Of a DNA stretch of 64,000 bases, positions 33,906 to 46,800 are shown piece after piece. Origin of the DNA: Prochilodus magdalenae. Lineage: Eukaryota > Chordata > Actinopteri > Characiformes > Prochilodontidae. Where the stretch lies: positions 192,001 to 256,000 of the forward strand of contig JAMWET010001354.1 in the NCBI GenBank assembly GCA_024036415.1. Direction: 5' to 3'. A model generated the notes under the pieces. It worked only from the letters and a program-made list of their open reading frames with translations, was not told the DNA's origin and made no database searches. A program made the position numbers and the translations under genes. Numbering within the stretch: the first letter of the stretch is position 1; the number at the start of each line of letters is the position of its first letter.

Positions 33906-35399
33906 ACTAGTTAGGATTAACATTAGGTGTGCAGTTGGGAGGCACCCAAAGAATCCAAAAGAGAGACATTAGGACAGATTATATATGTATTATGAAGTGC
34001 ACACAGATTCCTCAATTATGTCACATAGAAAGTGCCAATAATTGTGATGCATGTCCTTGAAAAATCATGACGCTTTATGGCGATAAATGTTTATTTACCA
34101 ATCATATTAACTGTAGCTTCTGAATTCCACTCTCCCAATTTACACAAGACGTATCTGACTCCTTCTTCCAGCAAAGCAATTATATGAGATTACAGATGGC
34201 AAACACGATTAGAGATCATTACATAACCCAGCCGAAAGCAAAGTATCATTAACACTAATGAAATGTACACTAATGAGCATCTGATTAGCTAATTGTTGTT
34301 TTTGCTAACTCCATGAGAATGAACCCAAGATGTGGATGCCTTCATCTCAATCATTACTGTCAGCTGTACACCATGGACACATAAACAAACCAAGTAATCA
34401 ACGCCACCTCAAAACTGCTCACACTTGAGGTCATATCTTCAACAGCCAGGTTATCAAATTAGACCACGGTTTCCAGCCCCTGGGGGAAGTTCCTTCTGAC
34501 AGACAGCAGCAAGAGGAGAGCTGAAATTCCCATAGAGAGTTCTCAATGCCTGTGGCAACAGTCTCCCGCCGCACCGAACCAAACTGTCCCCTTCCGACCG
34601 CTCCGGAGAAGACAGCAGCAGGAGACGCAATTAGCCTCATCAGAAGGACTTTGAAAGTGTTTGGATAAACGTAATTAGCAGCGAGCAGAAGCTCTCAGTC
34701 CTCGAAAACCATCCCCCTAAAGACGCGGCCTGGAAGAGAAGCGCCACCGTAGTGGAAAAGGACTTGGGGAAATGTGGGGGGGGGGGAAGGACCACTTGTT
34801 TTAAAAGATAAATGCTACTGTGCAAATATATTTCAAGCAGATGCCAGGGGAATAATCAAGTTTTAATTTAGCTGCTAATTTAATTAGCCGCTAAGCCGCC
34901 CCCGAAGCCTCCCAGAAGTCTTCTGCTCGGAGAAAGAGACAGGGGGTGGGCGTTTTAGCTGCACACAAGGAAGGATTTTTCATATAACTGCAGTCTTTCT
35001 TGGTTTCGCGTTTTCAGCAGACAGCAATTAGCACACGTAGAAGACAGAACGATGTAGTCCCACAGAGCCTGTGCCTACAGAAATATGAACTGCATGTGAA
35101 GCTCTAGCCCATTCCTCCTCACACGGTTGTGCTGTATTAACATGGTGGCATGGATTAAACATTACAAAGTCCTGTTTTTGTCCCTACCTATCTGCCCAGT
35201 CTGCACCAAAATCAGCCCTGCTAGATTCAGATCCTGTGACCCCTACATCAGCAGCACTAAGGCTAATAAGGAGGAGGTGCTAATAATAATCAGGACAATG
35301 ATTATTTATGCCCTCATCTGCATGTACTGGTGCAGGATTGGGCAACTTGACTGGTAATCATGGAGGGTGGGGGTCTCATGCTAGCTGCTTGGGAATGCA
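33906..35399. other. Single-copy DNA, candidate conserved elements
   Basis: Several homeodomain-like cores occur (CTGATTAGCTAATTG at 34280-34294; GCTGCTAATTTAATTAGCC at about 34870-34888), and there is no repeat. A run of eleven G lies near 34777. The composition suits a regulatory landscape, but no gene is visible. Confidence 0.45.
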
Positions 35400-35826
35400 G
35401 AAATCAAAGACTTATCGGCTGGGTGCTGAAATGTGTGTGCGTCCGCACACGATGTGGGTAGTGCGTGTGCTGGGCTGGAGTAGGCGCACAGGGACGGATT
35501 CGGGGGAGGAGGCCGAAGCGAACGTATGCCACTCAGTCCGCTGGCGAGGGGGCCAGGGGCTTCATTAGAGGGAGCCAGAGGCTGACCCCGGCTGCTGAGG
35601 GGCGCAGACCAGGCGGGGTGCAGGGAGGGGGCTCTGTGAGGGAGAGAAGGTGGGGGGGCAGGCTGAGCGTAACCGCAGAGGAGCCTCTCCCCTGGGCTCC
35701 CCCTCTGCCCGACCTCCCGGATCTCTGGACGGAGCAGAAAAATCAACAGCGCTCCCCTTTGAAGCCGTCTCCTTCTCTGTTTCTCTTTCTCCACGCTCCC
35801 TTTCTCCGTGAACCTCATGAATCATG
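35400..35826. other. GC-rich block with overlapping ORFs
   Basis: This 430-bp stretch is the most GC-rich in its area and contains numerous CpG. Frames of about 145-150 codons run on both strands (35465-35926 plus, 35381-35818 minus), but both are low-complexity P/R/G-rich and resemble no protein. It could be a CpG island or conserved element. Confidence 0.4.
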
Positions 35827-35868
35827 CATGCAACACACACACACACACACACACATACACACACACCC
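35827..35868. repeat. (AC)n microsatellite
   Basis: About 40 bp of CA repeats with one TAC interruption. Confidence 0.9.
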
Positions 35869-38499
35869 CTCCTTCATATTTTGCTTTCTCTTCTTTTCAA
35901 CAGCCTGCCATACAGACAAGGCATGAAACAGACAACAAAGGATGAGGGCCCATTTGTGTCATGGCTCTTCGGTGCAGCCCATTATCAGCCGTGTTTGACA
36001 AATTACTTAACACTGCCGCACTGCTGATTTGGCAGCAGGGAAAAGACGCGGTGAACCCACATCCGTGAAATTTAATAAGCTACAACTAATGAGCGCAGCT
36101 CAAACGAGGTACAACAACAAGCTGCTGTCTGCAGCCGAAAGAATGTTATCCACGTAAGTCAATTAGAGAAAGCAGAGAGAGAGCGCGAGCACGCGCGAGA
36201 GATAGAACGCCTTATTCTTTAGAAGATGATTATTTTAATGTAGTAATTGGTTTGGAGATAAAGTGGCTAATTGCTGTAATGAAACCAAGTTTTTCACATG
36301 AAAGTCGAGTAAATGAATCGAGAAAGGCCGCTTGAAAGTGCCCTGGGAATCTTGGGCAGCTCTCAAAGATGATCTTTTATTCTTTCTCTTCAGAGTGCAA
36401 CTGATGTGGGATGGTTGGGGTTGGGTGGTGGAGGGGGGGGGAGTTGGTTGAAGAAATCACCAGCCCAGAGTGGCAAATGAGAGTGAGGCCCCTTTCTCCT
36501 GCACTTCAGGAAAAGAAAAAAAAGAGGAGGAGGTGGGGATTGAGTGGGGAAACAGAAAACAGAAAGTTAGTTGGCTCCGAAACATCTTTGAACGAAGAAA
36601 AACTGACGCGTCCCATGGTGAGCAAGTCAGATCAAAGCAGGGGAAAATGAAATAATCATAAAGCAATATAAGAAGACAAAGTTTTTAAGACGAGGGCACC
36701 AGCAGAAGTTGTGAAAGAGAGACGCAGGCCTGTTTAGCTCCAGCTGGGCAGCTGTTGTAGAGGAGGAGCAGGTTGCTCCTCCTTCATTCCCAATGCTCTT
36801 CAACCCTGCGGAGTTACTATATTGGTGCGGCTACGCGTAAGGGATCGGCTTAAACTGTTGGGGAGACACTTCAATCGTGGCAATCGGAATATCCTGTTGT
36901 TAGACTCCGGGAGGAAGCATGGGAGATCTCCTTGGACAACACCATCTCCGTTCCAGAACATATGCAGAGAAGAGCATGGTCCAAAAAAGCAAATTCAGAT
37001 TAAGTCCCCAAAGGATTTCCTCCTGAGGGTTTGGGTTGAGTTGCCATCTGTTTTCAAGCCTCTTTCTTCAGGAGACCTTCTAGTTTTGGGCTTTTGGGCT
37101 GGCCTTGAATGAAAGAACACAACACTGTAAAATAAGCTTAGACCAGAAGACCAGAGTATCTGAGCCCAGTGCCCAGCATGAGGCCTCCAAAGAAGAAGGG
37201 TTGAGGGGGGGTGGGGGGAGCCTCCTCCTTCACTAATGAACACTCTGAGCATGTCAAGTTTGAACCGCCTTCCAAGAAGTGGGCAAGACTTCAGAATTGG
37301 AAGTGATGACCAGCTCGTTATCAGCTAATTATAAACTCAGCTACGGCTGTCAAGCCCACCTCTCGGGAGCCGACCCGAGATCTACTGACATGTGAGAGAT
37401 GAGCACCATCTGTCTCCAGGCTGCTTCTTTGCAGATGTGTCTGTTCGGGAGGGTTGAAGTGCGCGTCCTGCTTAAGGTTTCCGAGTGTGTTGATGGGCGG
37501 TCCGGTGGGGTCCTCTCAACTCTGAGCGAGCCAGCTTAGGACACTGCCACTTGGCGCGTTGTTTACAAGGGGCGGCAAAAATGTCCCCGGCCAAGGGAAA
37601 TGAAGCTTTTAAGAAACTCCTTTTGATTGATGTGCTCTTATTTCACGCTTATGATCAGTGATTATCTAGGATAAATAATTCAGGGTACTAAAAAGTTAAT
37701 AAAGAAAAATACGATGAAGCTCATCATTTAAGTAGAAGACATCTTATGGGAGAGGGAAGATGCTACGAAAGAGAGAGAGATGAAGCGATGACTGGACGGA
37801 ATGGGGAGTGAAAGGTGAGAGGGGTTGGACGGACAAGCAAAGACAGGGGTGGGGGGGGTAGGTGGAGGAAAGGAAGGAGGAAAGAGGGGAGGGAACAGAG
37901 GTGTGGCAGCAAGGACCGAGGGATCCAGGCCCCTAATTGGTACTTAAACACTCGCGGCATGCCGAACTGTTGCTATCATAAGAAATTGATGAATTAACCG
38001 AGAGAGAGAGTGGGAGAGAGTGCGGGAGAGGCTTCTAAATCTTTTAAGAGGATAACTTACTTGGGCAAAACAGCTGTTTATGCATTATTTGTGCCGAGAG
38101 CCATTTACCACCATTTAGGAGGGAAGCAGGGCCCGAGCCTGAGGAGACACCCATAGGGACTGGTGCCTGGGAGGACAGAGAGAGAGGATCATTTACAGAA
38201 AAAGAAAAGATGAAAAATTCATCCACTGGTAGTTCTTTTAAAGACTTAAAGACCTGGCCTGTCAGTCTGTGGCTTGCATTTAGTGACAAACAGCATAGGA
38301 GGATGAGAGAAGGAGGATGCGAGGGGACGTGGCGGGATGTTTTGGGGCAGGACAATACAAAGTCCTCTTGGTGCCTGCCCCACTACACATGATCAGAAAG
38401 TGAGCTTGCTGTTGCATAGAGGGGATCCGTGTCAATGCTGTCAATCTTATCATTGGGCTGTGTGTATATCATAGACTGGAATGGCAGGACAAGGACCAG
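35869..38499. other. Single-copy DNA, candidate enhancers and polypurine tracts
   Basis: The block 35960-36370 carries GAAATTTAATAAGC, ACAACTAATGAGCG, TCAATTAG, TAGTAATTGG and GGCTAATTGCTG, a density of homeodomain-like cores that suggests an enhancer. Purine-only stretches occur at 36485-36720 and 37740-37920, with G-runs at 36430-36440 and 37846-37860. The block 37260-37700 is also complex. No gene or transposon was recognised in the 2.6 kb. Confidence 0.45.
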
Positions 38500-38885
38500 A
38501 AGTTCATAGTACCTCATGTATCACCTCCAGGCAGCTGAGAGTTTCTGGATGTAGGCCACTCTTGTTTCTAAGGATTGGGTCAGATTCGGTGGATGTCATC
38601 CCTGGCACAATTCAGACGTTTCCTGTAGACTGGGATTTTAGCCACTGCTGGTAGACCCGTATGACTGTACGCTTTCATACACCTGCAAGCTCAGCTACCT
38701 CCTATGGTCTTTTAGCCAATCAGTAATATCTGCATTGGAGCATTTTCCACACATGGAACGAGACATTCACTGCACTGTACCACCTCTTCTCAATCTATAC
38801 ATCCCATCACTCACACCTGCAGGTATTTATAGCCTGAAGTTACGGCCACCTTAAACACACAAGGTGTGTCTTAGTAAGGTGGGCT
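38500..38885 (-). repeat. Family C repeat with HTH-like reading
   Basis: Read on the minus strand: TAAGGTGGCCGTAACTTC, GGCTATAAATACCTGCAGG, GTGAGTGATGGGATG, GATTGAGAAGAGGTGG, then a frame with EVAELAGV and KRTVIRVYQQWLKSQSTGNV, separated by a stop. The motif order equals the copies at 5500 and 58440. The reading is typical of a transposase N-terminal helix-turn-helix. Confidence 0.6.
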
Positions 38886-40340
38886 AGCACAAATAGCTCT
38901 TTTAGGTTCACCTGAGCCAGTAGAGGAAAAGAAGAGAAGGGGAAAAACAAAGTGAGCCCTGCAAGAGCATCTGTGTCACCTGCGGGCCGGCTGCGCCACT
39001 GTTGCACATCGCTGCACCAAAGTCTTGCTCCCGCAGTGCCTCGGGGCGACAGACAGCTCCATTTCAGCAGTGGCTGATGCTAATCGGGCTTGAAAGATGA
39101 AAGTTTGCCCTCTGTTTGTTCTCTAACGTAGCGCTTTGTCCGTCAAATGCCTGCGGGTGACCAGACTAGGAGATCAACTGTGGGAGCTTCACCTGCACAC
39201 GCTCTTGCCCACTCGCAGCCAATTATTGCTGTACATCGTCCCTGATTAAAAAGTGATTCTCTTTTTTTTTTTCTTCTTCTTTTCATTATGAGGCATGCAG
39301 CCCCGCCGAACCCTCGTGCCCACATTAAGTTCAATTCAGACATATCACTTCTTTGACTTTGACGGACGCTGGAATCTGACAGGTCAAACTCACATTCAAT
39401 AAACAATATTTATTAAGATTTCTCGCAGCTTTCGGACAGACCCCGTCTCCCCAGGGGTGGCCACAAAAACCAAGGTGCCCTAATAGGGCCCTCTCACTCA
39501 AAATATCATCATTCAGGTCTGAGCCTGGACGGGCAGGCTGGGCCATGATTAGCCCACAATTTATTCCCTGCCTGCGATTGAGAGGCAGGGTGCCCACATG
39601 GTAATGTGTTTAAAATGTCAGCGGAGAGGTAAGGATCTCATCAACCTTTGGTCACCCTGCCGCTTTGAATATTCTTATTGGCGTCATGCATTAGTGATAA
39701 GCTTTTGAAAAGTAAGTCAAATTTAACCTTCTCCGTACCTGGCCCACGTCATGAATATTAACCAGGCCTATTATGTGTACATGATCTGAAAGAATTTAAC
39801 CCCCGCAGCACCCGGGATCTAGGGCCCAGCCTCTCAAGCGGTGGAGGGGAGAGAGGAGGGTGTTTACCGCATAGAAATGGTGTTTGCCCAGGCTGGGGAA
39901 ACGCCTGGCCAGATTAATAGGTTATCAAGGAACAGTTCCCCAGAGATGGATGGGGATTGACCGGTCTATCAAAGATCCAGGCAGAACTGCGGGCAAAAGT
40001 GTTTTCTCAAGCACATATACGCAAACAGCCCAATGCTCACACATAGGAACTTAATGCTGAAATTATAAAAGGAAGCGTTTGCATAGGCATCTGGGTTTGG
40101 CCAGGCCTGGTGGCAGACCCGTTATAGCTGCCAGCGTAGTCATGTATAGCATATTTGAAGAATCTGTGTGGGACTAAATGCTTCACATAATAGTAATAAA
40201 ACATTTCTCATAAATAAACAAAACAAATATATCTCATATTAATTTGGGATATGGCCAGGGAAAATGTTCCGCCACCAAAACGGGCTTTGGCCCAAAAAGT
40301 CAATATGTTCAATCCAGGTTATGAAGTGATTAAATGAATG
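38886..40340. other. Single-copy DNA, strongest candidate conserved region
   Basis: From 38930 to 40150 no repeat is seen, and the sequence has the texture of vertebrate conserved non-coding DNA. Examples are CAGCCAATTATTGCTG, TCAATAAACAATATTTATTAAG, CCATGATTAGCCC, CGTCATGAATATTAACC, and several palindromic TAAT or GAATATT cores. There is no ORF with a domain. A T-run lies at 39262-39271. Confidence 0.5.
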
Positions 40341-40512
40341 TGTGTTTAACTATATATAAGTATTTATCTTTTTTTATCTTTTTTTTATATTTAAGTATTT
40401 ATGTAGACTGTACCAGTACTTTATTATATATCATTTACTGCACTCCATTCTATGTTAGTATAAATTCGAAACAATTACTACTGACATGTCGTGTGGCAAT
40501 AAAAGAATGAAA
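40341..40512 (+). mobile_element. Possible LINE 3'-UTR tail
   Basis: T-rich TTTATCTTTTTTTATC and ATTTAAGTATTTATGTAGAC, then TTTACTGCACTCC and TGTCGTGTGGCAATAAAAG, resemble the 3' ends of fish LINEs with an AATAAA signal. No coding part is attached. Confidence 0.4.
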
Positions 40513-40701
40513 ACACTTTCTATGAATCAGGTTTCCATAATGCATTATAACTGCATACGTAAAGATCCATTATGTATTTATGATTCATTATAATACCTGA
40601 CATAAGCCTTTTTGTAACTGTACATAATAATCATGATCATGCACATAAACTATTATTAAACGTCATAGAACAAAATTACACAATGATATAATGCATTATA
40701 C

Positions 40702-40703
<2 letters not shown>

Positions 40704-40751
<48 letters not shown>

Positions 40752-40767
40752 TTTGTACACACACACA

Positions 40768-40804
<37 letters not shown>
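40704..40804. repeat. (AT)n-(AC)n-(GT)n microsatellite cluster
   Basis: (AT)n at 40704-40741, then ACAC tracts with two ATTTGT interruptions, then (GT)n at 40771-40804. The GT tract borders the left arm of the large inverted repeat. Confidence 0.9.
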
Positions 40805-40808
<4 letters not shown>

Positions 40809-41071
40809 ATATAATTAATAAAGATCCACAGTGATGCTAATCTCCAACAAACTCTTTGACATTACTCAAAACCGCGTGAGTATTGTTGTGTACCTGCATA
40901 TAACATCTGATAAACACTTATAAGCTCTCTTTACAGACTTTAGGAAATGGTCTTTATGAATTACAGCAGGTTCATAACAACTTAATAAAGTAATAAAGGA
41001 AGATCGTATTAAATAAGAATGTCTAGACAGAAGATTCCCCAAATCGCTCCTCAGTATTTTGAACAGGAGTT

Positions 41072-41146
<75 letters not shown>

Positions 41147-41282
41147 CCTAAAGTCTGTAAAGAGAGCTTATAAGTGTTTATTAGATGTTATATGCAGGTA
41201 CAAAACGATCCTCATGTGGTTTTGTGTAATGTCAAAGAGTTTGTTGGAGATTAGCATCACTGTGGATCTTTATTAATTATAT

Positions 41283-41286
<4 letters not shown>
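40805..41286. repeat. Large inverted repeat: 144-bp arms around a 194-bp spacer
   Basis: The left arm 40805-40948 and right arm 41143-41286 are reverse complements with about seven mismatches counted by eye, clustered near the arm centre. The spacer holds single-copy DNA plus (AT)n at about 41073-41142. The outer flanks are also complementary: (GT)n on the left and (AC)n on the right. This can form a hairpin or cruciform. It may be a fold-back element or an inverted duplication. Confidence 0.9.
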
Positions 41287-41809
<523 letters not shown>

Positions 41810-41816
<7 letters not shown>

Positions 41817-41826
41817 ATTGACATCA

Positions 41827-41894
<68 letters not shown>

Positions 41895-41911
41895 TGATGT
41901 CAATACATGTG
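41810..41911. repeat. Perfect 102-bp palindrome centred on (AT)n
   Basis: CACATGTATTGACATCAGC on the left and its exact reverse complement on the right flank about 64 bp of alternating AT. The whole is self-complementary. Confidence 0.93.
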
Positions 41912-43014
41912 CACAAGCCACAACCAGCTCCAAACTCTCAAACTTCTCTGTTAAAGGAAGAAACAGGTTTGATACGCAGCATACTGCTCTAATATATACA
42001 GAATATGCAGCATGAACAACAGAAGCAGGAAGGACCGCCATTGCTAGCATGCTAACACAATCTGTAACCACAGTTCCCAAAAAAGTAAGCTTCATTTCTA
42101 TGAGCTGTTTATACAGTATAAATCATTTTTAAAAGGTATTTCCGCACCCCTGTCTTCACTCTGAACACTGCCAGTTAAGCTTGTTTAAAATTTGGAATGG
42201 CTAATGCTGCTGAGTGGAGATTGTGAGAGCTTCGTCGTGGGAAACAGAAGGTGAGGATGTGAATATACAGCAGGCTAGATTGGAAGGAGGAGTGGTTTCA
42301 GGCACATACACCACCCCCATCCCCCGAACTTCAGTCACTCCATAATTTTGTATAGAGGAAATTTAAAAGCATTAGTATTTATAATTAATATTCTTCTGTG
42401 AAAGACATGCAGGTAGTTTTGTTCTATGATATGGCTGAGATATGATTTGGAAAACACGCTAGAATAGTGATTCTATTACTGTGGCATTTAAAAAATCAGT
42501 TTCACTACAAAAACACACATGTTCTATCATTAAAAGCTGTGTTTGCTAGTCACGTCCTGGCAAGCCACCAAAACAGTCACCAATGAAACTTCTGCTAGTC
42601 TCAGAGTTATGATTGTTTTAATGTTGACAAGATGTAAAATGTTCAGTCATTTGAATTAAATCAGTATACTGAAGGTTTAGAGTCATTCAAAGCACATTGA
42701 TTTTAGTCCAAAGTCCAGGTCAGTTGAAAGGTGAACATGTGCTTTGAACATGAAGGTTGAGCTGTAACGTGTGAGAACACTTTGATACCGGAAGAAGCGA
42801 TCACATCACTGTAGCATGTTACGCTGCCTCCAGACACCCCTTCCATGACGGAGACGCATATGATTCCAGGCGCAGAGGCAGAACAGTTCCCATGGGCCTG
42901 CTCTGCCCCTCTTATCTAAGATAATGTCGAGCAGCTCTGGTCTGTCCTAATGAAAGTCAAGCCCTGCTGATCCTGTCCTAAAGCTTGTGTATTCTGGTTA
43001 TTATAAGCAGTTTG
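41912..43014. other. Non-coding DNA
   Basis: No gene or classified repeat recognised in 1.1 kb. The part at 42780-42980 is more GC-balanced than the rest. Confidence 0.45.
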
Positions 43015-43170
43015 TGGCCATTTCTGTACTTCCATTCATCATAATTTTTTTTTACACAGTGTAAACAGCAGCTTATTTGATCAAGTGATGCATAAAAGAA
43101 AAAAAAACAAATAAAAGCAAAACAAAAAAAGGGAGCCATGATTTTCTTTGGACAGTAATGATAAATGTTT
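43015..43170 (+). repeat. Family Y dispersed repeat
   Basis: GCCATTTCTGTACTTCCATT, CACAGTGTAAACAGCAGC, GTGATGCATAAAAG and TTTTCTTTGGACAGTAATGA match other Y copies. An A-rich stretch lies inside. It faces the copy at 43510-43640. Confidence 0.55.
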
Positions 43171-43330
43171 TGATTTTAAAGCAATTTGGTAGAATAATCC
43201 ATATGCTGTGTTTGGTGACATCACACATAGCATATTATCAATAAAATTGGGATATTAAGGCAGCCTATGTTCCTCATATGGACTGTATGGACTTACTTAA
43301 CACAACAATGTGAACTTTAACAGTGTGGAT

Positions 43331-43480
<150 letters not shown>

Positions 43481-43509
43481 TCTTATTTCATCGCTGTCCT
43501 AAAACCATA

Positions 43510-43640
43510 TATCCCCATTTTCTTGGTTTTAACTTTTATGCATCATTTAAACACAGCAGCTGGTGTTTACCCTGTGTCAAAAGATCATAATGAATGGCCC
43601 AACAGAAATGGCCCAAAACTGCTTGGAAAAAAGAGAAAGA
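43510..43640 (-). repeat. Family Y dispersed repeat
   Basis: TTTTATGCATCATTTAAACA, CAGCAGCTGGTGTTTACC, and CAACAGAAATGGCCCAAAAC, TGCTTGGAAAAAAG, same strand as the 10 kb and 21.6 kb copies. Confidence 0.6.
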
Positions 43641-45650
43641 GGAGAGGGGAGGAAAGAAGAGGGGAGGAGCGTCATGAGGCCGGGCACGCTGCCTTCACCG
43701 CTGGGTCGAACTGGGAAGAGGCTTTCGGAATGCTAGGAATATTGAATCAGGAATCAAAGGATTCCACATGCGTGCTAGGTTATGTAGCAGCAGGAGATTA
43801 TGGGGCGTGGGGTGGAGGGTGGATGCTGGCGCTCCCAAGGTGGGATTCTATTCAATGGAGCTCAATGAGGGTCACCGAGCTCCCCTCTTTGAGCACACGT
43901 CTGTTGTTAAAAGCCTCACTCACTGCAGATTATGTCAATTTGCTGGGGAATCCTTTGTATCTCCTCCTTCGGCCTAAGGCTTGGCTAGGCTGGGTATCAA
44001 AAAGGGTTCATATGTCTCTCTCTCTTCCTTCCTCGTTTTCCTTATCTCCCGGCCTTCTATCAAGCAGCATGACAGAGCTATGATCAAACGGTGCTCCAGA
44101 GGCAAGGACGGCGGCGGAAGCTGCGCGTCATGTCCACTTAGTGCTGGGCGTAGCACACGGCTACATGTGTGGCACTTCGTCTGCAGGACCAGGGAAGAGG
44201 AAAGCAGCGAGCCTCAGGCCGAGCTGGCACGGGCACACATCTGACAGAGATGGATTTGTAAGGTTAAAGCCGAGCCATTAATGAACAGAGCAAACAAAGC
44301 ACTAATTACCACGTACAGTACGAAGGGGAGGTTCCCACGAGGCCTGCTTTAAGTCATTAGCAAGGCAGCATATGCATTCTGATCAAGCCGTAAACACGTG
44401 CCACTACTGAAGCCCCTCCCCTTTCCCGTCTTCCCTCGTTCCGAAGGGCCCTTCCGGAGGCATCAGCCATGGATCCAGCTGTATTTATTTTTTCCTTTGT
44501 CTTTTTTAAGCCTTCCTCGCTACACATTGAAACTTTCCAACCAAAGGGGCGACTTCCAGTGTGAATATGAAACAAGGAACGGAGGAAGGAACACAAAAAT
44601 CGAACACATCATAACAATGGTTTCCCTTCCTGGGCATCTCTGCTTAAGATCTTAGCTGAGATTCACCAAGTCAGAAACAATTAAATGTCTGTAAGCTCTG
44701 AGAAGTCCCCCACCCCACCCCACCGGACCAACTCCGAGCCCCCCCACCTTTCCCCATTTTTTTATAGTGTGAGTTTTCAGTAATTTGATGTTCCAGTGCG
44801 GGAGATTGTTGGCTTTAATACAAATCATGTTTGAATCGTTACTTTAAGACCTTAAGCCCTCCCCGGGTGTCAGGAGGATTCAGATAATGAGGCCTGCTGG
44901 GATTTCAATCATTTCTACATCTGTTGAAAAATAAGGGGGAAAAGAAAAGAAAAAAACGAGAGGGGGGGAAAAGCAACTACTCCTTTTTCAAGCCACCCCC
45001 CCTCCCCTTCCTCTCCCGCAAAACCTAATTCATTTTGATGATTAAGAATAATAAAAAGAGACCCCCACCCTTCCCCTTTTTTAACTTCTGCACTGTTGTG
45101 CTCTCTAAATTTCCTGGCCTTGAACTCCCTCAGTACCCCCAATGCCTTAACTCCCCCAACAATTTCTCACCAGCCTCCTCCTTCATTGGAAAATAAATAA
45201 ATCCCTCAGATATCCTGAGCCTTTTCCGACACCTCTTTATTACCTTCCCCTCATTCGCTCCAACCTCTCCAAGGTTTGGTGCATTTTTTTTGTTTTGTTT
45301 TTTGGGGGTTTGGCTGTAAACAGTCAATAAAAACACTTTAGATCCTGAGCTGAGGAATATTTATCGTATAATAAAGAACCTACACCCTGCTGAGGGCCCT
45401 AATCAAGGCCCACCTCAGGATGTGTATAATAGGACAGTAGTTAGCTTGTGCAGACTTTTCTCTGAAAGTTTCTGCTGTGGGTTCAGCTGCAGATTCCGGG
45501 CAGTGTGGAGGCATCACGCTACAGCTTATTATGAAAATCTATACGCTATGGGGACACGGGATGGGTTCAAAGGAAAAGCAACGGTGGTGCATTTGTACAA
45601 TAGCTGAGTCTTTGGCTTGCGTCTTTGCCATATGGTTAGTAATACGTTTT
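43641..45650. other. Single-copy, GC-balanced DNA, candidate conserved elements
   Basis: No transposon recognised in 2 kb. A purine tract (43636-43675), CAAAGCACTAATTACCACG (about 44298) and the block 44400-44640 look complex and could be conserved. The 186-codon frame at 43523-44083 starts inside repeat Y and crosses a low-complexity K/R/E run, so it is not a credible gene. C-rich runs at 44707-44760 and 44990-45080. Confidence 0.45.
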
Positions 45651-45970
45651 TCATTTATTCATCTTCTGAGCCACTTATCCTTCTAGGTTGTAGGGGAATG
45701 CTGGAGCCTATCCCAGTATTGAACGGCCTGGAAGGCAGGAAACCCTCTGGACAGGCCACTAGTTCATCACAGGGCAGGCATACAGACATACACGTTCACA
45801 CCAACACTCACACCTATAGGGGCAATTTAGCATCTTCAGTAGCCCTGACTGTATGGGTTTTGACTGTAGGACATGCAAACTCTGCACAGAAAGGACCCCA
45901 GATGCCCCGACTGAGAATCAAACCCAGGCCTTTTTACTGTAAGGTGACACCACTGACCACTGTACTGCCC
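45651..45970 (-). mobile_element. tRNA-derived SINE (second type), near full length
   Basis: On the minus strand it starts GGGCAGTACAGTGGTCAGTG (A-box-like), then GGGTTTGATTC (B box), followed by a body with TGCAGAGTTTGCATGTCC, AATTGCCCCTATAGGTG and GGATAGGCTCCAGCATTCC, and ends AAGTGGCTCAGAAGATGAAT. The order matches a widespread fish SINE. A shorter copy lies at 25221-25420. Confidence 0.8.
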
Positions 45971-46084
45971 ATAACATGTTTCCAAACATAGCAAGCAAAA
46001 CATGCTATACACCTACTTAGGCTGCAGCATTACTTTGGGTGGTGGGTTAATTAATCAGAACAGCCCATCCACTCGGTATATGCA

Positions 46085-46438
46085 CCCACTGTCAAAAGAA
46101 TAGTTGCATCGAGAAGGAATCAATCAACAGGAATGAAACTTGGTGGATAGGTTTAACATTGTGAGGCATGCATATGATTCATGTTCCACACTCGGCCACA
46201 CATGTGTCATATGGAAGGATGGGCCTTATCATTCTACCTTACTGACCTAACAGCTACGATTGAGGACATTCAGCGAGCAGTGATGCCCTTCATGAGTTAT
46301 CCTGGTAGTGCCAGCACCATTGGCAGACAGCTGCATGATGCAGGACTACATACATACACCACTTCGCCAAAGACTGCAATGGTGTTGTGCCAGACAATGG
46401 CAGCAGGTCATCTTCAGTGATGAGTCTTTTGTCTCAGT
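46085..46438 (+). mobile_element. Tc1-B 5' half
   Basis: TGTCAAAAGAATAGTTGCAT is the 5' end without the GCACAAATAG insert. The frame then reads ATIEDIQRAVMPFMS and STIGRQLHDAGLHTY, and stops at the FSDES-like region (TTCAGTGATGAGTC). Everything 3' is missing. Confidence 0.82.
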
Positions 46439-46545
46439 ATATATATATATATATATCGTGACCTCATTTTCCATGGTTACTTTCCTGCACTTTATATGTA
46501 CTTAACACTGTATTTGTATGTAATCTAATCTAATCCAGTAATAAA
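46439..46545 (+). mobile_element. Possible LINE tail with (TAATC)n end
   Basis: Short (AT)n, then CCTGCACTTTATATGTACTT, AACACTGTATTTGTATG and TAATCTAATCTAATCC. The terminal 5-bp repeats resemble LINE 3' ends. Low confidence. Confidence 0.35.
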
Positions 46546-46800
46546 ATTCATCCCCGCTATGGAAACAACTTTGTGGATTTTTAATGTTTAATAAATGGTA
46601 GTGAACTGGAGTGAAAGTGAAAATGAAAATGTGTATTCGAAGCTGAATGTGAATTAGCATTAAAACTAGCTGCATTTAAGAAGATGACAGTTGATGTCAG
46701 ACTGTAAGGCAAGAGTGCAGTGTAGTTAATCACATCCATGCAAACATAGTACATCCTTTACACTGGAATAGACTAAACAGTACGAAGTATATACAGTACT

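Noticed and set aside
35381..35926. 145- and 153-codon frames on opposite strands
   Set aside because: Both lie in one GC-rich block, are low-complexity, and overlap each other. Stop-poor GC-rich DNA explains them.
43523..44083. 186-codon frame on the plus strand
   Set aside because: It starts inside dispersed repeat Y, crosses a purine tract giving K/R/E residues, and has no domain or exon pattern.
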